From contig NC_049985.1 of the NCBI RefSeq assembly GCF_000003815.2, positions 13,229,567-13,293,566 of the forward strand: a stretch of DNA of 64,000 bases. The letters run 5' to 3'. A program made the translations under genes and the position numbers. Shown here one piece after another: positions 37,501 to 47,104 of the stretch. The notes under the pieces were generated by a model. That model searched no databases. It saw only the letters and a program-made list of their open reading frames with translations, and was not told where the DNA came from. Position 1 is the stretch's first letter. Every line of letters starts with the position of its first letter. This stretch comes from Branchiostoma floridae (Eukaryota; Chordata; Leptocardii; Amphioxiformes; Branchiostomatidae).

Positions 37501-40500
37501 TCTCCAAAGTCTTATTTCCCCAGACACCCTTTCCCTCACACTGTACATCTATAATGTTCACCAGGAGCTCGGGAAACCAGCCAACCAGCAAGTAGGGATT
37601 GAGAACCCATCAGCAGCCAAGATTAAACTGCAATAAGACAGATGTCACCATTAAATTCTCAGCTCTTGTATGTAGTGTCCGTCTTTCCTATCCACTTTCA
37701 CCAGGATGTCTCCTCTCTACAATGCAAATGCATACAGAACATTGCAGTCTTGGTTTTTATGGCACCCTTTTCAAATGACTGCTTGAAAATGAGATTTTTG
37801 ATGCATTATACTGTAGATCACTGCATGATGAGGCTGGATGTGTAAAGTAATAGATAGATCTTGGTGATAAACCATTTACTTGACAAAACTACCAGGAAAA
37901 CGGTGACCTGTTTCTCTTCAAACAGCAACTGTCTGGGCTGTAGCATCATGACTTTGTTAAACTCACCAACAATTTCTTTCTTCTTGTTTTCAGCTTCAGG
38001 CAACTTCATTGTGGTAAGTCCGACAAGTTCCCAGCAACACCAAGTCTTGGAGAGAAATGTTCTACATACCTGTGGTCTCTTCTAAACACAAAGTCAGGCC
38101 CAGAGGGAGGGGAATACCAGGAGTACTGCTGTCAAGACAAGTTAGCCCAAAATGTGACAGTGTTTTCAGTAGCTTTCACTTTGCCAGTATTAATTGATAT
38201 GCGATGAAAATAGGGTACTACTACTACTACACAATCTTAAGTACTGTGCAAGTTTATAAAATCAAAATCAAAAGAATTTTTTGGTTTAATAAAATAGCAA
38301 GTTTGAGTTTGAAGAGAAAGATGGGAATGGACCAGACTTGACCAACATGTAAACAAGTTTTGCTCTTCAAATATGCATGTAACTTAGCTGGAACAATCTT
38401 TCAAATTGTTTTTCAAATTATCAAATTTTTCAAATGAATCAAATTTTAATCCAGAGAGTTAAGTTTTGGGGGAAAATATAACATATGGAATGCAATTTGT
38501 CGAGCTTCAATCTCAAAATGACCCGTGTTAACAACTCCATAATCTGCAGGCACACATGTACAGCGTGATATGAAATCAATTCTGCACTATCGACAAGGCT
38601 GGAGCCAAGGAAGAAGTCAATAAGATTTTCCAATGGATGGTGACAAATCAAAGTTCAACCTTGTTCGCTGATTAAACTATTCCTACTGGTGTCTGGGTCC
38701 TGAGGAATCAATGAAAGGGCAGACGGGTCTCAATAACCTGAAGACATCTCAATCCGCTACAGACTTTTTACAAGCTCACTCTTTTGTTGAATTTATTTTA
38801 GACGGGTGGAAACAAAACACTCCGTAATTCTAAAGTATGGAAAAACCATAGATTTACACACCAAAATGAAAAAAGTTTCAACAAAACATTAGCGTTAATC
38901 AGAACTTGACTTTGATTATAAATGGTTTACCAGTAGTTTAACACTAAAAGGCTCCTATAAATTACTAGTAGTAATTCAAGAAAGTTTATTTTAACCTATT
39001 GACAATGCAACTACTAGCAGGGAAGTGTATTAAGATTTTTTTTAAAAAGCATGTCACCCTAAGCTAGAGGAAACCATGTGTAAACCTTCTTTCTGCTGAG
39101 GTATTTTTTGAAGCCAAACTTATCTTTAGGCAAATGAGAAGGAATGTAATACCATTAGGCAAGGAGGTTATATAGCTAGTCCACAGGTGGAAGGTTAGTT
39201 GCTTAGTATCACAATTTTTCATAAAATACCTATACCCCATTGCATATTATTAATGTACCTTCCAGGCAATTATTTATATAAACATAAAATAAACGTTAAC
39301 ATATTTGATGCATGTCTTACTCTTTTCACGTATTCTGAGTTTCAATCAATCAAGGATTCACCCATGACCAAGCAATAAGGTCAAACCTTTGATTTTTTAG
39401 GTGACATTTGGAGAATCATCAGTCAGTTGACTGGGTTTGGTTCCTGCACTATTGACACAGAACAATTAGAGGTTAAACCACAGCACTGATGCCCACTGGG
39501 TAGAAAACAATTTGCCATGATCGGTGTGTGTCTTGCATGTAACATATTCTACAGGGACAGAAGGGGCTAAAACATAAGAAGATCTTAGCTTGTTTGGATT
39601 TTTATTTAAAAAAATCAGGTTGTGTCTGTACTAGTAAGTATGAGCAGAATTCATAGAAATGCTAGTACAACACATTATACCCATGTAGTTCTTGTTTTAC
39701 ATACTTATCAGTTATCACTATACATTCCAGACTGTGCAATTCACTTTTGTTTATAAAAATGACGCTGATGATGATGACATGACCCAAAGATGCCAGATAT
39801 CTCTTTTGTGACCAGGTAGTCTCTAACTCAAGAGTCAAACAATTCTGATAGACTTCCTTGAGTGTTGGAAGTGCTGAACTTTAATTCAATCTTAAAGACA
39901 TTTGGGCGGCCCCTTTAGAGAGTGTTCATAAGGTAATACTAATAGCCACCTAATGACTGAGTGTTCCTGTCAATAAGACTTAGTTAATACTGCACTACTG
40001 ACTGGATGTTCTGTCAACAGCCACCGTGTAATCTTATAAACTGAATAGAATACAAACGTGTTGTCTTACGTTCGTTACAAATAATTCTGGTCTCCGCTAC
40101 AATCTGGGAGTAACATAAAATTACAATGCAACTAGCATAAACAAGGATATAGGAGCAGGAAATGCTAGATTCCAGCCAATAGTATCACATTACATGGTAC
40201 ATCACCACCAACATTCCCATTCAAACATCAGACTGGTCAACAATGTGACCACAATGAAAGTAAAATAGACAACAGTATACACAACAGTAATATTCCATTT
40301 GGTTACTTGCAAAAAATTAAAGTGTGCAACAGAAACATAGAAAATGTTTTTGAAAATTGATTGAATGTGGAACCAAATCTTTCACTGAAAAGTTATAGCT
40401 CGGTGAATGGAAACTAGAACTATCAAAGCCAATCTCAGAGAACAAACCAACCACTCCAGATGTATCGTCCGTGTGTTAAACACCTCAAACACCACGACAT

Positions 40501-40860
40501 AAACAAACGACAAAGTACAAGAGGCCGTGCCCTCTTCATTGTCTGTAACGGTGCACATAAAACAACATACACATATATTGACTCACGCTGTACACAGACA
40601 TACCATAATACAACAAAACCAGAAATGCTGGATTTTCTTGGCAAGTTGTTTAAAATGTTGAGCATGATCTTGACCACAACTCATGTCTGTACATCATACT
40701 TGATGATTTATAAACTAACTTGCAGCCTGACCATTTTCTTCACCCCCTCCCCCCTCCAAGCGGACCATGTATAATTTTTTGGTTCCTCTTACTCATAAGT
40801 GCATCTAAATACTCTTGTAGGTACTCTAAGGTATCTCAGGCATGACGGACATTAAGTGAA
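34535..40860. other. Noncoding stretch with a few ambiguous open frames
   Basis: No exon could be joined to another. Around 37440-37640 open frames overlap on opposite strands, and 36432-36722 minus is open. These are discussed as an observation and not called genes. A short T/A-rich internal repeat of TTTCAAAT lies at 38395-38445. The stretch may be intron of the minus-strand gene that ends at 24528. Confidence 0.4.
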
Positions 40861-41727
40861 GGATAAGTGTAAGTAACTTACCAATTACGAGCTGAGGTCA
40901 GAAGAAAGCTGGAAGGAAACAGAGCTCACGGTTGTGGGAATCGATCGCTCCGGGAACCACTTTCCCTGATGAGATGTTTTGATGTATTGCGCAAGTCCTT
41001 TGCGCAGGAAAAGCGCCACCTTGCAGCTTACTTCCAAAGTCCAACTTACTAGTACAGTACTCACGACTCACCTTCAAGCAGATGTTGAGACGACCTGGAG
41101 GTCAAGGGACTAGGTAGGTAGGTAGGTAGAGACGGAAAACCGTGACGTAATATGACTGCTCCGTTCTCCATGCTGTAAGGTTCAAACGGCGTTTGTTTTT
41201 TGTTTGCTAAATATTTTGTTTTGTTTGTTTGTTTGTTTCTTTTTAAGCCAGGTATTGATATGCACAACTGTGCCATTTATGATGTAGCATTTTCCCGTGC
41301 TATATTTACCCCTTTTACAGTAAAATCTTCGGCCAGATATAGGGACTTACGTTAGTATTCCATTTCGTACGTTTTACGAGCCGCAATGTGAGTATTGATG
41401 ACACCCGATAATAAATGTTCACTATGGCATTAGCATGGTTTCAATAGGACACTGACAGCACATTTCTCCATTGTATCGCTCTCCAGCTTGTATCTTACCG
41501 TGTTCGTTTCATGCATGAACACACTCAAACCTGTTTGAGTGCCTTCTTGGTAATCTTAAAAATCCTTGATAGAACGTAACTTAGACCCGCCCCTTTCCCC
41601 TGTCTACAATAAGTGCTATTGTTCGTCACTTAGTCAAGCCTCGACTAGGAAACAAGTCGTCTCCGAGAAACCAAAAAAGGAAAGTGCTTCAGTCTGTGGC
41701 CCACTGAAAGTTTGTTCAAGTTCAACA
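40861..41727. promoter_or_regulatory. Candidate bidirectional promoter with leader exons
   Basis: CpG frequency rises (ATCGATCGCTCCGGG, TTGCGCAAG, GCGCAGG, CCGTGACGTAA). On the minus strand a GTAAGTTAC donor lies at 40881 with an acceptor-like CTGTTTCCTTCCAG just upstream, and a GTGAGTCG donor lies near 41076. On the plus strand a GTGAGT donor lies at 41733 after an ATG. A GC-box-like CCCGCCCCTTT is at about 41587. The pattern fits leader exons diverging in both directions. The minus-strand product could be the gene ending at 24528; this link is inference. Confidence 0.35.
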
Positions 41728-41732
41728 ATGGG
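41728..41732 (+). CDS. Candidate upstream mini coding exon of the sushi-peptide gene
   Basis: ATG-GG followed by a GTGAGT donor. Joining it to the acceptor at 44480 gives ATG-GGA-ATG-CGC, in frame with the signal-peptide exon at 44482, so translation could begin here with M-G before the next methionine. The 2.7-kb intron would contain the octamer-hairpin repeat at 42823-44149. It is equally possible that this is an unrelated leader exon. Confidence 0.3.
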
Positions 41733-42822
41733 GTGAGTGCCTTGTACTTCGGGCTTGTGGTTTATGACTAGTTTACGACAGCCTTAACAAAATTCTTGTG
41801 GACCACAGTAAACATGGTGGGTGGGCTTTGCCAGTTTACTCATTTGAAAGTGTGAGCCATAGTTATAAAAACATCCACCAGATTATTAGGGTAGGTGGAC
41901 ATCTACAAAATTTACAATTTTGGGGTGGGAAAGTTTTTGAACTTCAAGTTTGAAGATTGATTTTACAGGTGTTACGCAGTAAATACGCTAAACGAACATG
42001 CTGAGACGCCCAAAAATCATTTCTCTGTCTTGTTGTATCTTACTCAAAAGTTATAAACTGCATTTCCATCATCCTACTAGATGTTCATGCACGAAAGAAA
42101 GCGAAACGCTTTCCTTGCACAAAAATGGCAAAGAGGAAGGTATACATTTAAATGCTTTCGGCATAGAAAATTACCTGCGCCACCACCAAAGACCTCAGGC
42201 TGAATTCCTACCGCATGATTGCGTGAGATGACAGATGCAATTTGCACTCGTCTCGTACAGAAAAACCTGTCAACATTTTCGCTCAAGGCTAGATAAAATT
42301 ACAAAAGCTGTATCGAACAATTTAGCGCCAAATATCAGGGCTTTTGTTCATGATGGTTAGACAGGCAGGTAAACAATGTTTAATGGCAATTCCGTCATAA
42401 TAACTGGATAAAAATCGAAGATTTACTTCCAGATGTTTCGAGTGACATCCATCGCTTTACTTCAGCGTCACTAGATCTACTAAAGTATACATAGAAGGAA
42501 CTTCTGCAGGCTAGTACCACCCGTCCGAAACGGAATCAGGGCGTTTGCTACCAATGATTTTCGTACACAAACGTACATTTAGATAGGAACTGAACAAATG
42601 GATGATGATCTTTATAAAGTTAAGCTTTTTTAAAGATGGCAACAATAGCGTAATATCCAAACCCAAAATTTTACTGTAGATTATCCTTTGTATGATAGCA
42701 ATAGAAGCATTCTATTCGGCTGTGTTAAGTAAATGTCCCCGCTTTAGATGCTTGAGTAGTAAAGAGAAATTTGCTCCTTACGGCCTTCGATAAACCATAA
42801 CTAACTAGAGTTCCACGAACAC

Positions 42823-44149
42823 ATACCTTTGCCAAATAAACCAGGTTTGTTATGTAGAATGATGTCTGTAGACAAATGTGTTACTCATTTCATTTTCTTT
42901 ATAATTAAATGCTTGGAGTTGGTTTATAAAATTTCGGCATTTATTATGCAAATTAGATCCCAATTTACAATCAATTGATATCAAATTGTATCAAGCATTA
43001 CTTAAGCTATCAGCATACCAAAAATCATGATGATCCTTTGATCCATTCTTGACTTATTCTCTTTCAAAGTCTTTAAATACACCTCTTACTCTCTTCCCTC
43101 TTTCTCAGTTACATATGTGACAACTTTGATGAAAGTACTATAATGGAATGCAGTGGATTTATGAACTTTTCCTAATCAATTATGCAAATTAGCTGTTAAC
43201 TTGCATAATAAGTATCACATTATATAAGTCTTCATTTAGGCTATCTACATGCCGAAAATCATGACGATCCGTCAACACGTTAATATTTCTCATTAATTAT
43301 GCAAATGAGATCATCATTTGCATGATAAATATGTATTGACATTTCTCTCTTTCTCAGCTACATATGTGACAAGTTTTAAGGCCCTATCATGGGATGTAGT
43401 GAATTTATAAGATATCCTCATTAATCATGCAAATTAGCTGTTGATTTGCATAATTGTTATCTCATTATGTAGGTCTTCACTTACGCTACCTACATACAAA
43501 AAAAACATGACGATCCGTCAACATGTTCATATTTTCTCATTAATTATGCAAATGAGGCCATCATTTGCATAATTGATATCTGTCGACATTTCTCTCCTTC
43601 CCAGCTACATATGTGACAAGTTTGAAAGTCCTATCATGGAATGTAGTGGATTTATAATTTTTCCTCATTAATTATGCAAATTAGCTGCTGACTTGCATAA
43701 TTAGTATACCATTATGTAAGTCATCACTCATTCTATCTACATACCAAAGATCATGACGATCCGTCAACACGTTGTAGAGTTATTCTCATCCAAAGTTTGA
43801 AAGGAAACCGGCGCCTGCAGTTCCAAAAAAGCCGCTAGGGGGCCCAAACTCACAGCACTTACTCTCTGCCTCGAGGGCTATCTACCACTCAAAAATCATG
43901 ATCACAGCATGTCCAGAACACGAGATATCAAAAATTGAGGTTCTGCTGCAGTACCTTAGCAAGCCGCTAGGAGGCCCATTATCGAACTTGACCTTCGTTT
44001 TCCCGACCCCTACCCACCTACCAAATATTATCGGGATCCATCCAAGACTTCTTGAGTTATGCTGTTAACAGACAGACACACAGACACACAGACACACACA
44101 CAGACTCACAAGCCCAAACATAACCTTAGCCATTCTGGCAAAGGTAATC
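42823..44149 (+). repeat. Dispersed repeat family A, copy 1, with octamer hairpins
   Basis: This is homologous in order and orientation to 52805-53895. Blocks run from CAGGTTTGTTATGTAGA, through several internal repeats built on ATTATGCAAAT, to GAGGCCCATTATC and ending CCTTAGCCATTCTGGCA. The internal repeats alternate conserved phrases such as ATCATGACGATCCGTCAAC, CAGCTACATATGTGACAAG and TAATTATGCAAATTAG. A short CA-rich tract lies at 44070-44105. I found no coding frame. A nonautonomous element is likely, but the family is not identified and its exact ends are uncertain. Confidence 0.75.
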
Positions 44150-44481
44150 ATACAGCTTCCTACGAAGAGCGAGAGGAAGTCGAATATAAATATATAAATG
44201 AGCGAAGACTAAACGTTTTTACGTACAAATATATGTATATGGTTGTTAATATGCCTATGTGACCCGTGCTTAGCAAAGTAGGGCAAAAATGTACAGTAGC
44301 TTAGGGACGGTAAATGTACATCATCAATTCATAGCTCCCGAGTCCCAAGTATCTTCTGTTCCTCTATTTGCGGAGACTGAAGAGAGAGCCTAGTGGGTTG
44401 GTCTAACTTGCTAAGACAACAAAGGATAATGCTTGCTACAATATTGTGTGATATATTGTGCCAACATGTTGTTGTTACAGA

Positions 44482-45897
44482 ATGCGCCGCTGCCTGGTGC
44501 TGTGCCTGGTCCTCCTGCTGGTAGCGAACACGTCAGGGTGGTGGCGCCGTCGTCGCCGCCGAACTAACTGTAAGAAACTTCATCAAGTCGTACTTCAGAA
44601 AATTACGGTGTTGTCTGACATATCTTTATCGATACAACAAAAACTAAAGCGACTCTCATGCGGTCAGCTGCACATTATTATTAGATATATGAATTAATGT
44701 ACTTATCGCCGATACAACAAATGGGCTTGGATCTAAAATACTTTCAGATTTTCTTTATTTGGGTTAGTTTCCGTGTTAGCCATCACGAAATCGCAGGCAA
44801 ATACAATCGGGCACATGACGCAAAAAAGGTACCGCCCGACTGTGAGTTTTATTTTGTTCATTTGTTTGTTTATGGTTTCGCACAGCAAAAATATTACATT
44901 AAACAAAATACAATAACAACGGATAACAACGGGTGCAGGAGAAGGGGAAAACACAAGTGGCTTATAGTAAGCCCTCCTCCATTCAGCTATTAAACAAAAT
45001 TGTTTATGAATAATGGGTAATAAAGTAAATCAATGCATAGAATAAGGCAACAGTACAATAACGACAATCAAATGATTTCGATGTTATATCTGGTTTGATT
45101 ATTGCCTGTCCGATGATTAAGATTCCTGGTTGGATACGTTTTGCTTCTCCTCAGACTGCAATAGTGACGAAGACAAGACACAACACTATTTTTGCCCTTT
45201 GTTTGTTTCGTAGGTGGCACCTGTAGCTCCCCTCCTCCGAGTATTTCAGGCACCACCATGTACAACTGCTCCCCTCCCTACGTGCCGGGGACTATCTGCA
45301 AGTACAAGTGTAACGAGGGGACGTGGAGCGTGTTCCGCTCTAGATACAGGTGCACCAGCCAGTGCACATGGTTGGGAACCACTACTAACTGTAAGTGTCG
45401 CAATCTCGTGTTTAGAGAAATACAAATAGATAGTCTCTGCCAGACTGACTACGCATATCATACTTATCATAGGATGAATAATTTGCCAGAGGAGTTGGCC
45501 GGCCGCGCAGGGGAAAGATGATCCTTAGCGTGGACTGACTCCCCTGGCCGATTTCTACGATCCCCGTGCCCTCGTAGGAAGGCCTGGTGGAGGCTAACAA
45601 ATAGCCATCACTGCGATATTTGTACAATGCATGGGTCCAATATAGCGACCAGTCTGCTGGGCCCACCTGCCTGCCTCGTGTGTCGGACGACACGGGAGCT
45701 TCTAAGTCATTTAGTTCGAAATGATTTTAATAAAGGAGGGACTTGCCCTTTGCCTGATTCTCCATAGATATTTGTTTTACGGCCCTTTTGTATGTTTTTT
45801 AACCAGTTAACATTAGTTGGGAATGTTTGGAAATATGATATAGATAACACGTCCTTTCTGTTCCATTACAGGCAAAGCCTCTATCTGGGGCCGTTAA
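44482..45897 (+). CDS. Small secreted protein with one sushi (CCP)-like domain
   Basis: Exons are 44482-44569, 45214-45390 and 45872-45897, joined in phase 1 both times, for 96 residues. Residues 1-19 are a clear signal peptide (M-R-R-C then a Leu/Val-rich core, ending A-N-T-S-G). Then come W-W and six arginines (22-27), a possible proprotein-convertase site. Residues 30-89 form a sushi-like module with eight cysteines (30, 33, 48, 58, 62, 76, 80, 89), including C-S-S-P-P-P, V-P-G-T-I-C-K-Y-K-C-N-E-G and a C-T-W-L-G-T-T-T-N-C end. The usual sushi fold has four cysteines, so two extra disulfides are likely. The tail is K-A-S-I-W-G-R. A single domain bounded by phase-1 introns fits an exon-shuffled module. 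The acceptor directly before the ATG (ending 44480) shows there is an upstream leader exon, perhaps 41728-41732. Role unknown; secreted defence or adhesion is speculative. Confidence 0.75.
45400..45860. other. Intron 2 of the sushi-peptide gene, with a GC-rich patch
   Basis: The part from 45480 to 45710 is notably GC-richer than its surroundings and has open frames on both strands. It contains GGCCGGCCGCGCAGG and phrases like GGAAGGCCTGGTGGAGGC that look repeat-derived. No exon joins in the gene's phase. A mobile-element fragment is likely but unidentified. Confidence 0.3.
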
Positions 45898-46186
45898 CCG
45901 GCGGTGTGGCTGCACCATAGTTTTGCGGTTTGTCACAGCGTCTATGCGCCATGCTGGACGCTTGTGACCCTCTGATTAATTTCTTTAAAAACGCACCTAC
46001 ATGTTGCTCTGAAAGTGGCACGTACGTTCTGCTGGTATTAAGGTCTTTAAATTGACACTGTGTCACTTTGTAATGCACCAGAAATGTACAGGCTGCAAGC
46101 GACATTGCCTGTCTTCCCGTTCAAGTCATAAGAAAAAGTATACGCCAACATAAGTCCTTGGTCAAGGTTTTCTCGCCTTTCACTGG

Positions 46187-46192
46187 AATAAA
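46187..46192 (+). terminator. Candidate poly(A) signal of the sushi-peptide gene
   Basis: AATAAA lies 290 bases after the stop codon at 45895-45897 and is followed within about 40 bases by GT/T-rich sequence. An AATAAA-like word at 45729 lies inside the last intron and is therefore not the preferred choice. Confidence 0.5.
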
Positions 46193-47008
46193 TATGCTAT
46201 TAGAAGACCGTCGGAATGTGACTCTTTATTTCTTATTTTCTACAGACTTTCAGAGTGTTGATGTTTTGATATCTTAATTTAGCTTTTAACTTACATGGGA
46301 TTTCCTCAGGACTGACATAGTAGTACATTGCCATTTATTGTTTTCCGCGACGTTAAAACTAATCTAAGTCTAATTCAGATACGTTCTGTTACGATTTGTG
46401 TTACGTTGTATTAAAAGTAACTAGCCGAGGCAAATAGCACGCTAAAGGAGGTGTCAATGACAATAAGACCATAGAAGTAATCGAAAATTCATCAAGCGGC
46501 GCCTAGACTTAAGGCCACAGCAAGTAAATTTTATGGATGATATCCCATGCAGAGTGCAAAAATAAAGAGATAGCGGGAAAAAAAACAAGATGGGTAAAAA
46601 AAACAAGATTGCTAAATTTTCAAATTAGACACCATAAATGTCGTGTCAAGATTTGAAGCGACAAACTGTGGCATCACAACTAACAAGGCATTTATTCCTG
46701 TATATTAAAGAAGAGAACTAGTGTGGTAAAAGTGATAAAGTTACTTGTGTGGTACACTGGTATCACTTGCCTAGCTGGCAACTACAGTCATGGCTTCCAT
46801 ATTGGAGGCACTTTTAAAACTATCCAACAAGTTTCACTTTTGCAACTATAGTCATACCTGCCTGATGCCACTTCTACAAATATGATTATTAGACTATTTT
46901 GGTCTATCTGACAATCCCCGAAATCAGGCGAAAATTTAGGAGCGCGCTGATGATAATGTTTGTTACGACTTGAGTTGCCAATAGCCAGTTGCCAATTGCC
47001 AACATCAA

Positions 47009-47040
47009 TGACGTCAAAATGTCGTCGCAAAATGACGTCA
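47009..47040. promoter_or_regulatory. Pair of full CRE sites
   Basis: Two perfect TGACGTCA palindromes start at 47009 and 47033, 24 bp apart. An A/T-rich CATAAAAGATA follows a few bases later, and GCCAAT-like words (GTTGCCAATAGCC, TTGCCAATTGCC) lie just upstream. This is the arrangement expected of a CREB/ATF-responsive promoter, but no exon was identified next to it and the satellite begins about 65 bp downstream. Confidence 0.35.
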
Positions 47041-47104
47041 TGCACATAAAAGATACCAGTTGGGCTCCGCCATATTAAATCAACCACCTTGAATTTTCAA
47101 AAAT

